Notes: generated by a model from the letters alone, not told the origin. A stretch of 64,000 bases of DNA from Bacteroides zoogleoformans (GCF_002998435.1 NZ_CP027231.1:1529001-1593000), one strand, 5' to 3'. Counted from the stretch's first letter, positions 53,752 to 61,790 are shown. Numbers and translations: made by a program.

Positions 53752-55629
53752 CTATTGAATAAACTGTCCCTTGATGTCTATCTCCTTATTATTGAAAGGA
53801 TCCAGCAGCTGATCTATTAACACTGCCATTTCTCCTCTCAATATAGCACGTTTCAAATCAAAGTTCTTCATCCCGAATTCTTGCCACACCTGCTCTGCCC
53901 GCTTCATCATATTCCCTTTCAGGTTCTCCTCAACTGCTACTTTACGAATAATTTCAACAGCCTCTTCCACGGTGACCGGTGTATCTCCTCTCCGAGAAAG
54001 ATTTACATGGGGATACACATCCGATAAGCCCTGCAATTCTGATGCAAGGAGCAAAGTATCGGCCCGCAACCAGGTTTGATTACTCCATTTCACATTGCGT
54101 CCCACTCCTTTTAGAATACCCGTAGAGCCGATTCGTTGGTAAGACTTGAACCGGATATCCTCTGCCGGAACATCCAAATAGGGCATTAGATAACCTTTAG
54201 CATCCAATATCGCCTTCTGTACACTCCTTACTCCCACCTCACTCACCTTCTTTTGTTGCATCACCGACAAAGCCGCCAATGCGCCTGCTGCCTGTCCTAT
54301 CTGCAAAACAACCGGCTGCAGGCGGGTGGTTCCATTCGCTATGTTAGAGACAGAAATGGATTTCTCTGCTACGATTAAACCTTCTACCTCTTGAGGTATC
54401 AGTGCGCCCAAAGGCAAGCCAAACGAAGGAATGGGATGAAAATACAAATTAGGCAACTCTTCATAACCATGGTAACGTGTGTGGTGGTGATCAACCGGAT
54501 AATCCCCGACAGCAATGCTTGTGCGATACAACGGTTCCACCTGCGTATAAGGATGTGTAATATGGTTCAAAGTAAAGCGTACCAGACCATGTATACGCCG
54601 TGACTCCCGGTGATAGGGAATAAAAGGAAGTCTATCTGTCGTGGGATACTCATCGTCGGCAAGTCCTAATGTTTTATAGCCGAGTTCATGTTGCATGAAA
54701 TAGACGAAGCACAAGGTATAGTGTTTGGCATATTCCAGTGCTTTCTTTCGCTCTTCAGGAGTCATCTCTACTAAATTGATGTAGTAATCATTACCCTCTA
54801 TCGGCCAATTTATCATATACTTATTATTAGGAAGCCTTCCATAGGTCAGCATCATCTCTTTAGACCAAACGCGGTCCGGCTCTTTAGGGGTAATGCAGAT
54901 TGGATTTGCACATGCACAAGCAAACTCTTTCGGGTCATACCCCTCCGGTTGTGAAATAGTGACATCTTTTCCATAATCTTTAAGAATTGCTACATAGGTG
55001 ATATCCTGCACGATATTATTCCCCTTTTCAGGAGCAATATCTTCATTGGTATCGCTGCGACTTTCCATACCTATATCATACTTCACACCACACAACTTTG
55101 CCACATCCCCAAGTTCGGTTGCATCAATCAACACCTTGGCACGAACTGTCTTCAGCCCCTTATCCTTGGTTTGCACAACTGCCAACCAACATTCACCTTC
55201 TCGTTTGAGGTCCTTTAAAGTGGCTTGTTTCCAGACTGACAGATTTTTCTCTGCCTGCGTCATTTCGTGTAGAACAGCATTACCTGCCGATGGCTCAAAA
55301 AGCAGATTGCTGACCCAGCCTGTACGCATCGCATCAAGGCCTCCATAATAGTCAGACAAGCGATTTTTTAATTCTCCCCAAAGTCCGGCAGGCAGATTGT
55401 AATTTCCATCAATGGCGCTGACACCTGCAGCGGTAAGCATTCCTCCCAACCACTCGGTTTCTTCTATAATTAGCGCCTTAACCCCCATTCTTGCCGCCTG
55501 AATGCCGGAAGTCACTCCACTGGCACCACCGCCCACCACGAGTACATCTATTTGATTATCCTGCGCATCATCATAAGGTATAAAAGACGTAAACAGAATG
55601 CTTAAACAAGCTATAAGGAAAGACTTCAT
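53752..55629 (-). CDS. FAD-dependent oxidoreductase (FAD_oxidored family), exported
   Basis: A 625-residue flavoprotein with an N-terminal signal peptide (about 1-18) and the dinucleotide-binding motif VLVVGGGASGVTSGIQAAR (about 29-47). ALIIEETEWLGGMLTAAGV, IDATELGDVAKLCGV and a C-terminal FAD region (GLIVAEKSISVSNIANGTTRLQ) follow. It belongs to the FAD_oxidored (PF12831-like) group often found in Bacteroidetes carbohydrate loci. It is the first gene of the large minus-strand operon and has a good promoter. It may oxidise or epimerise a sugar outside the cytoplasm, but no reaction is established. The last 100 residues are helical, a possible separate module. Confidence 0.87.
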   Translation of the reverse strand: MKSFLIACLSILFTSFIPYDDAQDNQIDVLVVGGGASGVTSGIQAARMGVKALIIEETEWLGGMLTAAGVSAIDGNYNLPAGLWGELKNRLSDYYGGLDAMRTGWVSNLLFEPSAGNAVLHEMTQAEKNLSVWKQATLKDLKREGECWLAVVQTKDKGLKTVRAKVLIDATELGDVAKLCGVKYDIGMESRSDTNEDIAPEKGNNIVQDITYVAILKDYGKDVTISQPEGYDPKEFACACANPICITPKEPDRVWSKEMMLTYGRLPNNKYMINWPIEGNDYYINLVEMTPEERKKALEYAKHYTLCFVYFMQHELGYKTLGLADDEYPTTDRLPFIPYHRESRRIHGLVRFTLNHITHPYTQVEPLYRTSIAVGDYPVDHHHTRYHGYEELPNLYFHPIPSFGLPLGALIPQEVEGLIVAEKSISVSNIANGTTRLQPVVLQIGQAAGALAALSVMQQKKVSEVGVRSVQKAILDAKGYLMPYLDVPAEDIRFKSYQRIGSTGILKGVGRNVKWSNQTWLRADTLLLASELQGLSDVYPHVNLSRRGDTPVTVEEAVEIIRKVAVEENLKGNMMKRAEQVWQEFGMKNFDLKRAILRGEMAVLIDQLLDPFNNKEIDIKGQFIQ

Positions 55630-55678
55630 AATATAGATTTTTTATTATTTATGCGGTTAATTTCACTTTCGAACAACG

Positions 55679-55709
55679 CAAATATACATATATTTTTTTA
55701 TTAAACAAG
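55679..55709 (-). promoter_or_regulatory. Promoter of the PUL-like operon
   Basis: On the minus strand CTTG (55709-55706) is followed after 19 bases by TATATTTG (55686-55679), a near-ideal Bacteroidetes promoter. It lies about 50 bases upstream of the FAD oxidoreductase ATG and is the best candidate for transcription of the block down to 42405. Confidence 0.6.
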
Positions 55710-55927
55710 AAATATTTAATAAAAAAACAGCCAAATAAATAAATTGAACAGAAATATTTAATTATAAAAGGTCGGAAACACACAGAAAAGAAAACAGGAA
55801 AAAGCTTTCAAGCTCCATTTTATAAATTATTGCTTTATTGGCAAACACATGGTTCACTTAAAAAAAAGAAATAGATACCCCAAATACAAGTTGCCATGAT
55901 ATGAACATTTTAGACTTATCATAACAA

Positions 55928-55954
55928 AATCAGCGAGATAATATCTCGCTGATT
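55928..55954 (-). terminator. Hairpin downstream of the S41 peptidase gene
   Basis: AATCAGCGAGAT (55928-55939) pairs perfectly with ATCTCGCTGATT (55943-55954) around a 3-base loop; on the minus strand it is followed by TTGTTATG, a weak T-tract. It is about 155 bases past the S41 stop. Confidence 0.55.
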
Positions 55955-56109
55955 GATTATATTATGTAAGAGACAACTACTTCAGAAGAGCTCTTTTGAT
56001 TTTATTTCAGCCTCCTTCCGGGAATTATTTAGAGAAATTTTATCTGTTTTTCGGAGAGACATAGCGGGTCATATGACAAAGGGAAACAGACAAAAAACCG
56101 AAAACAAAT

Positions 56110-57777
56110 TCAGAAGGAGCTCAGCATCTCTTTATACTTTGCCGGGGCAGTCAGAATTTTCACCGCCTCCTTCAAGTCATTATCGTCTTTCAACTGTTCA
56201 ATGATACTGCCACGCTGATAATAATAACGTTTTACGATTTCTATGGCAATCATCGCTTTTATCTCTTTAGAGAAATGGTCGAGGTCGCGATCCAAATTGT
56301 GTTTCAGTTTTTGTTCCAAGGCTTTAAACTCTTCCGAAGCATCCTTCAGATAACCTTCAAACTCTGCCATCTCTTTCAAGTTCTTCAGTATCTTCTCTGT
56401 CTGCTGGTCATACTTAAAGTCAGTCTTTTTCACCATTGCTTTAAAATCGGCATAGTCAGCATCCGTGACTTTGAACTTCTCCGGTGCAGGAATCGCGGTG
56501 TGTTCTCGACAATACTCCGTGGCATAATCGAATATCAAATTATCATTGACCAGATAATAAAGAATATTAGGCAATTTATCCTGCTTCACCGTTATGTCCG
56601 GAGTCACCCCACCACCGTCGCGCACTTCACGGCCGGCAACCGTATGAAATACAGTCGTCAGACTATCCGGTATGCGTCCTACACTGCCATCCTCATTCCG
56701 ATGCTTGTAATCTATGGCTTGCACACAACGCCCGCTGGGGATGTAGTACTTCGACGTGGTCAGTTTTATCGTACCTCCGTACGGCAACGGACGGGTGGTT
56801 TGCACCAAGCCTTTGCCGAAAGTCCGGTTACCGATGACGACCGCACGGTCAAGATCCTGCAAAGAGCCCGCAAGTATCTCTGAAGAAGAAGCCGTACCTC
56901 CGTTGACAAGAACTGCCAGGGGTATTTCCAAATCCAATGGTTCACGCAAGGTTTTATAAGTGCTGCCGGCTTGTCTCATCTTACCTTTTGTCGTCACAAG
57001 AGTCTTGCCGCGAGGCAAGAAGAAGTTGGCTATCTCGATAGACTCTTCCAGCAAGCCGCCACCATTATTTCGCAAGTCAATCACCAGAGAAGTAATCCCT
57101 TTTTTCTTCAAGTCCAGAAAAGCCTGTTTGAATTCTCTGGAAGGATTTCCGGAGAAAGTGCTCAGGTTGATGTAGCCAATGTGGTTATCCAACATCGTAT
57201 AGTAAGGAATAAACGGCAGTTGGATGGAACGACGGACAATATCGAACTCCAGCAACTTCTCCACACCCGGACGTTGCACTTTCAGCTTGAAACTCGTGCC
57301 AACCTGACCGCGAAGCATCTCGCTTACCTCCTGATTGTTTTTTCCGGCAAGGTCTTTCCCATCAATTTCCATCAGGATATCTCCCGCCTTCAAACCCACA
57401 TTGGCCGCCGGCATATTCTCATAAGGTTCCGCAATCATGGAACGTTTCAACTTTGCATTCCATGTGATGATGGAGCCTATGCCGCCATAAGAGTTTTTCA
57501 ACATCTGTTCCAACTCGCTCTGATCATCCTCCGGATAGTACGCCGTATAAGGATCCAAGGAATAGAGCATGGCGTCAATGCCCTCCCGAATGGTCTTGTC
57601 CGGATTAATGGTATCCACATAGAACATATCCAACTCTTTCACGATAGAATTGAACACATCCAGATTCTTGGCTATTTTAAAATTGTGACTGTCGCCACTC
57701 TTGAAACTAAGAAAACAGACAGCCCCTGCCACAAGAAGCAGAGCAGCCATCCGGCGTATTTGTAAAAAATTCCTCAT
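56110..57777 (-). CDS. S41 family carboxy-terminal processing peptidase
   Basis: A 555-residue exported protease of the CtpA/Tsp family: N-terminal signal anchor (about 8-27), an N-terminal helical part, a PDZ domain (about 85-180, SYGGIGSII and AANVGLKAGDILMEIDGKDL) and the S41 core. The catalytic Ser lies in NGGTASSSEILAG (about 297) and the Lys in TFGKGLVQT (about 322). A long C-terminal helical extension (about 440-555) with Lys/Glu-rich coiled coils is typical of the Bacteroidetes form. It trims periplasmic proteins at the C-terminus. A 34-codon small ORF lies 33 bases upstream on the same strand, downstream of the TATCTTTG promoter element. Confidence 0.93.
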   Translation of the reverse strand: MRNFLQIRRMAALLLVAGAVCFLSFKSGDSHNFKIAKNLDVFNSIVKELDMFYVDTINPDKTIREGIDAMLYSLDPYTAYYPEDDQSELEQMLKNSYGGIGSIITWNAKLKRSMIAEPYENMPAANVGLKAGDILMEIDGKDLAGKNNQEVSEMLRGQVGTSFKLKVQRPGVEKLLEFDIVRRSIQLPFIPYYTMLDNHIGYINLSTFSGNPSREFKQAFLDLKKKGITSLVIDLRNNGGGLLEESIEIANFFLPRGKTLVTTKGKMRQAGSTYKTLREPLDLEIPLAVLVNGGTASSSEILAGSLQDLDRAVVIGNRTFGKGLVQTTRPLPYGGTIKLTTSKYYIPSGRCVQAIDYKHRNEDGSVGRIPDSLTTVFHTVAGREVRDGGGVTPDITVKQDKLPNILYYLVNDNLIFDYATEYCREHTAIPAPEKFKVTDADYADFKAMVKKTDFKYDQQTEKILKNLKEMAEFEGYLKDASEEFKALEQKLKHNLDRDLDHFSKEIKAMIAIEIVKRYYYQRGSIIEQLKDDNDLKEAVKILTAPAKYKEMLSSF

Positions 57778-57810
57778 ATTCGCTAATCGTTGACTATCAT
57801 TATTTCTTCT

Positions 57811-57915
57811 CTAACCTTTTCCCGTTGAACAGCCGAAAGCTCCGTCTCCGGCACTTGTATCACAATATACCGACACATCCGATACGGCGTTGCCTGACCC
57901 TATTATTTTATCCAT
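57811..57915 (-). CDS. Putative 34-residue leader peptide upstream of the S41 peptidase
   Basis: A complete minus-strand frame from ATG at 57915 to TAG at 57811. It begins MDKIIGSGNAVSDVSVY and its second half carries two Cys residues in a Gly/Ser/Thr-rich setting (CDTSAGDGAFGCS). A TATCTTTG -7 element (57940-57933) lies 17 bases before the ATG, so the ORF would be the first translated in the transcript of the S41 gene. I recognise no family. It may be a regulatory leader, a small secreted peptide, or a chance frame. Confidence 0.35.
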   Translation of the reverse strand: MDKIIGSGNAVSDVSVYCDTSAGDGAFGCSTGKG

Positions 57916-57932
57916 CAGTGATATTTTTTTCG

Positions 57933-57940
57933 CAAAGATA
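57933..57940 (-). promoter_or_regulatory. -7 element for the S41 peptidase transcript
   Basis: Minus-strand 57940-57933 reads TATCTTTG, matching TAnnTTTG; it also explains the short ORF as the first frame after transcription start. Confidence 0.45.
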
Positions 57941-57996
57941 TTGCATATTTCAAAATATCCTATTACTTTTGCACCGCATTTAAGGAAATGCAACAC

Positions 57997-58070
57997 TCTT
58001 CCTTAGCTCAGTCGGTTAGAGCATCTGACTGTTAATCAGAGGGTCCTTGGTTCAAGTCCAAGAGGAAGAG
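57997..58070 (+). tRNA. tRNA-Asn (GTT), first copy
   Basis: A 74-base cloverleaf: acceptor TCTTCCT with AGGAAGA, D arm GCTC..GAGC, anticodon stem TCTGA..TCAGA enclosing CTGTTAA with anticodon GTT, and T arm CTTGG TTCAAGT CCAAG. No CCA is encoded. It is identical to the copy starting at 58093. Confidence 0.95.
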
Positions 58071-58092
58071 CAAAAGTCCTTGAATGCAACAT

Positions 58093-58166
58093 TCTTCCTT
58101 AGCTCAGTCGGTTAGAGCATCTGACTGTTAATCAGAGGGTCCTTGGTTCAAGTCCAAGAGGAAGAG
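58093..58166 (+). tRNA. tRNA-Asn (GTT), second identical copy
   Basis: Same 74 bases as the first copy, starting 96 bases later. The 22-base spacer carries ACATTCT-like sequence before the acceptor. A terminator follows immediately, so the two are likely one transcript. Confidence 0.95.
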
Positions 58167-58168
58167 CG

Positions 58169-58200
58169 AAAAAGGTTCGTCATTGTGGCGAACCTTTTTT
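58169..58200 (+). terminator. Terminator after the tRNA-Asn pair
   Basis: AAGGTTCG (58172-58179) pairs with CGAACCTT (58189-58196) and flanking A and T runs extend the stem; six T residues end the structure. It also lies just past the convergent comF stop. Confidence 0.9.
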
Positions 58201-58208
58201 CATACCGT

Positions 58209-58913
58209 TTACGAATCGGCCACTGCCAATGTCAAGATACTGAATCGAATACCTTCCACATCTTTGAAGGCATCGGCACAAGCCGTGACAGTGGCGCCGG
58301 TAGTCAGCACATCATCTACAATCAACACATGCTTTCCGGCAAAATGCTCCGGGCGATGCAGGCAGAAAATCCCATCCACATTCTCCCAACGTTCATAAGC
58401 AGACTTGCGTGTCTGTGTCTCGGTATGCTTCCTGCGCGATACTGAGGAGACATCAACAGGAATATCTGTCACATGGGATATGCCACGGGCGATGCACTCG
58501 CTCTGATTATATCCGCGCGACTTCTGCTTACGAGGATGCAAAGGTACGGGAAGTATGACGTTTACGTCCCGAAAGAAATCGACAGACAGCAACTCCGCCG
58601 CCATAAAACGCCCCATAGTTTCGCCCAAATCCTGCCGTCCGCCATACTTCAGCCGATGCAGGATATGACGAAAATCACTACCTTTGCGATAATAAAAGAA
58701 AGAGGAAGCACGCACCAGAGGTATTTTTCCCCAAAACATGCGCTCCACAGGATTGTCCGCATGAAGATGAAAGTCAGTCCGTGGCATGTCAATGTTGCAC
58801 CTCATGCAAATGCCCTCTTCCCCCTCTTGTAAGGAGTTTCCGCATACCGCACACCGACATGGGAAAAACAACCGTACAAAAGAATCAATCCAAGTTTTAA
58901 GTATATCCCTCAT
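58209..58913 (-). CDS. comF: ComF family phosphoribosyltransferase-like protein
   Basis: About 234 residues with an N-terminal zinc ribbon (CRCAVCG and GICMRCN) and a C-terminal type I phosphoribosyltransferase fold: VNVILPVPLHPRKQKSRGYNQ and the PRPP loop VLIVDDVLTTGATV (about 205). ComF is associated with DNA uptake and recombination; its precise role is not settled and the name reflects family membership. The ATG at 58913 is chosen over a TTG five codons upstream. It precedes the tRNA region and follows the inositol monophosphatase family gene by 28 bases on the same strand. Confidence 0.88.
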   Translation of the reverse strand: MRDILKTWIDSFVRLFFPCRCAVCGNSLQEGEEGICMRCNIDMPRTDFHLHADNPVERMFWGKIPLVRASSFFYYRKGSDFRHILHRLKYGGRQDLGETMGRFMAAELLSVDFFRDVNVILPVPLHPRKQKSRGYNQSECIARGISHVTDIPVDVSSVSRRKHTETQTRKSAYERWENVDGIFCLHRPEHFAGKHVLIVDDVLTTGATVTACADAFKDVEGIRFSILTLAVADS

Positions 58914-58941
58914 TTCGTCGAAATTCAAGCGGCCGGTATGC

Positions 58942-59745
58942 CTACATATTAAGCGGTGGAACTTCTTGTACCAATTTCACGAATAAGGGATGCAGAGGCC
59001 CGTTGGTGGCAATGATGTGATGTTCATCCATGAAATGCTCATTGCCATAGAAATCGGTCACTTTACCACCCGCCTCCAGCACCATGAGGGCAGCCGCCGA
59101 GAAGTCCCACTTGCCGATGAAAGCCTCCAGCCAAGCATCGAAGCGTCCGGCAGCCACATAGCAAAGGGCCAGAGCCGCCGAACCGTTCATGCGAATGCCG
59201 GCCACCTTTCCATATAGCTCGCGTATCAAATGTTCACCCGTACGGGCATATTGTTCAAAATTGTAGGGCAGTTCAGCAACAATAAAGGCTTCTTCTGCTT
59301 TTTCGATGGCCGAAACACGCATCTCCTCCCCGTTCACATAGGATCCTCCTCCCTTCCAAGCATAAAAACACTCATCCCGGCACGGCTCATAGACTACCCC
59401 CAGAAGGAGGGAATGTTTATCACGCAAAGCAATGCTGACGCAATAAGGAGCGTTGTCATGGATATAATTCGTGGTTCCATCCAAAGGGTCTATCACCCAG
59501 CAATAAGGTTCATCGCGATAAACGGCAGAACCCTCTTCCGCAATAAACCCCGCATCGGGCATAAGCTGCCCGAGTGCGGCCACTATCCGTTTTTCCGATT
59601 CTTTGTCCACATAAGACACATAATCGTGTGCACGTTTCTCCTCCACCACTTCCCTATGGAAATTCTTCCGTTCCTCCTTCAGAAAATGTCCCGCTTCGCG
59701 AGCTATGCGACATACAGCCTCTGTCAGTATTCTCAAATCCTCCAT
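58942..59745 (-). CDS. Inositol monophosphatase family protein (SuhB/CysQ-like)
   Basis: About 267 residues of the Li+-sensitive phosphatase family: metal motifs FIAEEGSA (about 68), WVIDPLDGTTNYIH (about 85) and GKWDFSAAALMV (about 210) are clear. Members hydrolyse inositol-1-phosphate, 3'-phosphoadenosine 5'-phosphate or similar compounds. The DPLDGTTNY form is nearest to SuhB-type enzymes. The ATG at 59745 is used instead of an in-frame GTG three codons upstream. Its promoter region contains a perfect 18-bp palindrome overlapping a TAATTTTG -7 element, suggesting operator control. comF follows 28 bases downstream on the same strand. Confidence 0.9.
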   Translation of the reverse strand: MEDLRILTEAVCRIAREAGHFLKEERKNFHREVVEEKRAHDYVSYVDKESEKRIVAALGQLMPDAGFIAEEGSAVYRDEPYCWVIDPLDGTTNYIHDNAPYCVSIALRDKHSLLLGVVYEPCRDECFYAWKGGGSYVNGEEMRVSAIEKAEEAFIVAELPYNFEQYARTGEHLIRELYGKVAGIRMNGSAALALCYVAAGRFDAWLEAFIGKWDFSAAALMVLEAGGKVTDFYGNEHFMDEHHIIATNGPLHPLFVKLVQEVPPLNM

Positions 59746-60053
59746 ATTTTTCACTCAATTATTTTCTATCTACAAAATTATATAGAAAAATCGAGTTTTC
59801 TATATAATTTTGTGTCTCCACATGAGCGCGTTTACAAAATTATTGCATCCATAGAGGGATTGGACACCGGCGTAGTCCTTTCAGGCTGAAGAGGAAAGTA
59901 AAAAACTTTATTAGCCCGGACGACAAAATACTTGTCGCCTAAAGAGACTTATGGGAAAAGTTTACGAGCTATAATATAACCAACGGAATACGAATCGGTT
60001 AAATATGGATATATCACCAAATTTACAGATACTTATAATTCATCGAACTCACG
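59746..60053. other. Intergenic region with AT-rich palindrome, suhB-like/RhuM remnant
   Basis: About 308 bases. The near half contains the palindrome at 59772-59813; the rest, up to the RhuM remnant stop at 60054, shows no clear gene and may be decayed remainder of the RhuM gene or neutral sequence. Confidence 0.5.
59772..59813. promoter_or_regulatory. Perfect 18-bp AT-rich palindrome at the inositol-phosphatase promoter
   Basis: ACAAAATTATATAGAAAA (59772-59789) and its exact reverse complement (59796-59813) are separated by 6 bases. Each arm contains TAATTTTG, a match to the -7 consensus, reading outward on both strands. The minus-strand copy (59780-59773) would serve the suhB-like gene, whose ATG lies 28 bases away. 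Confidence 0.65.
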
Positions 60054-60308
60054 TTATTTTACCTTACGCGAGACTTTTCTTTCTCCTTCTTTTTGAACAG
60101 TCAAGTATTCCTTGACAGTTGACTTTTGCTCCAGTTCGCCCTCCCTAAAAACATTACCGACATGCAGACTTACATTCTGTTTGGTTGTTTGAAAAAGCTC
60201 CACCATCTGAGCCTGAGTCAGCCACACTGTCTCGTTCTCCATACGGACATCCACCTGTGTCTGCCCGTCTTCAGACTGGTATATGATGATTTGATTATTC
60301 GAGTCCAT
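60054..60308 (-). pseudogene. Truncated RhuM-family protein (N-terminal remnant)
   Basis: An 84-residue frame (ATG 60308) with IIIYQSEDGQTQVDVRMENE, TVWLTQAQMVELFQTTK and VSLHVGNVFREGEL, which is the N-terminus of the RhuM virulence-protein family of roughly 330 residues; then it stops at KVSRKVK. The rest of the family, usually including a C-terminal Fic- or DUF-type region, is missing. I read it as a remnant of a mobile or phage-related accessory gene. No full-length homologue and no mobile element is in the window. Confidence 0.65.
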
Positions 60309-60413
60309 AGCCCATTTTTTTTAAATAATGACCTTAGTTCATTGTTGGTTGCTTCCATCATTTTATTCTTAAATGACCGTTCCATGCGGTGAGTATTTCG
60401 CTTCATCAAAAAC

Positions 60414-60908
60414 TCACTTGAAAATCTGCATCGCAATCCATGCGCAAGCCTCGGCATCGGACAGGGCATGATGATGCTGTTCCAATCGATAACCGCAGCA
60501 GGCCGCCACCGTGTGCAGCTGATAATTCGGCAGTCCCCTGATGACACGGCGTGCCGCTTGCAATGTACAATGAAAGTCATAATCGGGATAATCCATGCAA
60601 TATACCCGGAAAACAGCCTTCAGGCAACTTTCATCAAAGGCTTTGTTGTGCGCCACCAACGGTAATCCCTCAATGCGCGGAGCTATCTCTTGCCAGACCG
60701 ACGGAAAGAGCGGTGCATGCGCCGTATCAGCCTGCGTCAGCCCATGCACACGCGTGTTCCAATAAGTATAATATTCCGGTTCGGGACGAATGAGACTATA
60801 ATAGCTGTCCGTCAATTCCCCATCCCGCACAACCACCACTCCTACGCTGCACACGCTGCAACGCTGTTCGTTAGCCGTTTCAAAATCAATTGCGGCAAAA
60901 TTTTCCAT
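60414..60908 (-). CDS. DnaQ-like 3'-5' exonuclease
   Basis: A 164-residue DEDDh exonuclease of the DNA polymerase III epsilon/RNase T type: Exo I AAIDFETANEQR (residues 5-16), Exo II LVAHNKAFDESCLKAVF (about 84) and Exo III HHHALSDAEACAWIA (about 145, with the final His-Ala-Leu-x-Asp). It is a stand-alone proofreading or repair nuclease, cytoplasmic. A TATTTTTG promoter element (minus, 60934-60927) lies about 20 bases before the ATG. It is next to the RhuM remnant on the same strand and divergent from the NUDIX gene. Confidence 0.9.
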   Translation of the reverse strand: MENFAAIDFETANEQRCSVCSVGVVVVRDGELTDSYYSLIRPEPEYYTYWNTRVHGLTQADTAHAPLFPSVWQEIAPRIEGLPLVAHNKAFDESCLKAVFRVYCMDYPDYDFHCTLQAARRVIRGLPNYQLHTVAACCGYRLEQHHHALSDAEACAWIAMQIFK

Positions 60909-60926
60909 ATTTTAAAAACTTCATGC

Positions 60927-60934
60927 CAAAAATA
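60927..60934 (-). promoter_or_regulatory. -7 element for the exonuclease gene
   Basis: Minus-strand 60934-60927 reads TATTTTTG, matching TAnnTTTG, about 20 bases before the start codon. Confidence 0.4.
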
Positions 60935-61198
60935 GTCAGAAAAATCCATCCGTACAGCAAAATGAACTGCAAAAAATAAAAAAGAAGAAGTCTTTTTTAT
61001 CCCTGCGGTTTGCCATATCTTTTTCCTCAAAATTATACTAATACAATAGTTATTTGATATGCTATGTTACAAATATGAATGGATTCTTGGCAAATAAAAT
61101 GCAATGAAAGAATGGTCCTAACAATAGAAAACGTTTCGTTTTATTGTGAATAGCCCATAGAGTTTATCCGAATTTTCTTTAGATAGAAAAATTAGCCA

Positions 61199-61206
61199 TA
61201 TCTTTG
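61199..61206 (+). promoter_or_regulatory. -7 element for the NUDIX gene
   Basis: TATCTTTG at 61199-61206, followed by a leader of about 45 bases to the ATG at 61260. Confidence 0.45.
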
Positions 61207-61259
61207 CGAAAAGAAGTAATTACTTATTTCACTTTCTATCAGATAAAGAACAGAACATA

Positions 61260-61790
61260 ATGGAACATCCCCTTTCTCAATTCCGGTATTGTCCGAAGTG
61301 CGGTTCCGCCCGGTTCGAGATTCACAACGGCAAGTCAAAACGATGTGCCGACTGCGGTTTTGTCTACTACTTCAACTCTTCGGCCGCCACAGTGGCGTTC
61401 ATTCTGAACGAACAGAACGAGCTTCTTGTATGCCGTCGCGCCAAAGAGCCGGCCAAAGGCACGCTGGACCTGCCCGGCGGTTTTATCGACATGGCAGAAA
61501 CGGGTGAAGAAGGTGTCGCCCGCGAAGTAAAGGAAGAGACAGGCATGACGGTGACAGATGCACAATACCTCTTCTCACTACCCAACATCTACGTTTATTC
61601 CGGTTTTTCCGTACACACGCTGGATATGTTTTTTCTGTGTAAAGTGACCGACACACAACATTTCAAGGCGATGGACGATGCCGCAGAACTTTTCTTCCTC
61701 CCATTGAAAGACATACGGCCGGAAGAGTTCGGACTACATTCCATCCGAAAAGGAGTGAAGAAGTTCATCGACGAATATGCCTCAGACTGA
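61260..61790 (+). CDS. NUDIX hydrolase with N-terminal zinc ribbon (NudC-like)
   Basis: A 176-residue hydrolase. A four-Cys zinc ribbon (YCPKCGSARFE and KRCADCGFVY, residues 10-36) precedes the NUDIX domain. The NUDIX box is complete: GFIDMAETGEEGVAREVKEETGM (residues about 73-95, fitting GX5EX7REUXEEXGU). NudC-like members hydrolyse NADH or related nucleotide-diphosphate substrates, and the zinc ribbon suggests the NudC type, but the enzyme is shorter than E. coli NudC. It has its own promoter and is followed by a repeat array (61809-61969). Confidence 0.92.
   Translation: MEHPLSQFRYCPKCGSARFEIHNGKSKRCADCGFVYYFNSSAATVAFILNEQNELLVCRRAKEPAKGTLDLPGGFIDMAETGEEGVAREVKEETGMTVTDAQYLFSLPNIYVYSGFSVHTLDMFFLCKVTDTQHFKAMDDAAELFFLPLKDIRPEEFGLHSIRKGVKKFIDEYASD

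Larger units (their letters stand above)
55630..56109. other. AT-rich intergenic region before the PUL-like operon
   Basis: About 480 bases, very AT-rich near the promoter. They contain the operon promoter (55679-55709) and a hairpin at 55928-55954 that probably terminates the S41 peptidase transcript. No gene-like frame was recognised; a regulator binding site may lie in the A/T-rich stretch, but none is evident by eye. Confidence 0.55.
60909..61259. other. Divergent intergenic region, exonuclease/NUDIX
   Basis: About 351 AT-rich bases with the exonuclease promoter (60934-60927) and the NUDIX promoter element TATCTTTG (61199-61206, about 55 bases before the ATG). No gene or repeat was recognised. 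Confidence 0.6.

Noticed and set aside
57997..58166. tRNA pair as an integration site of a mobile element
   Set aside because: No integrase, direct repeat or foreign gene block flanks the tRNAs within the window.
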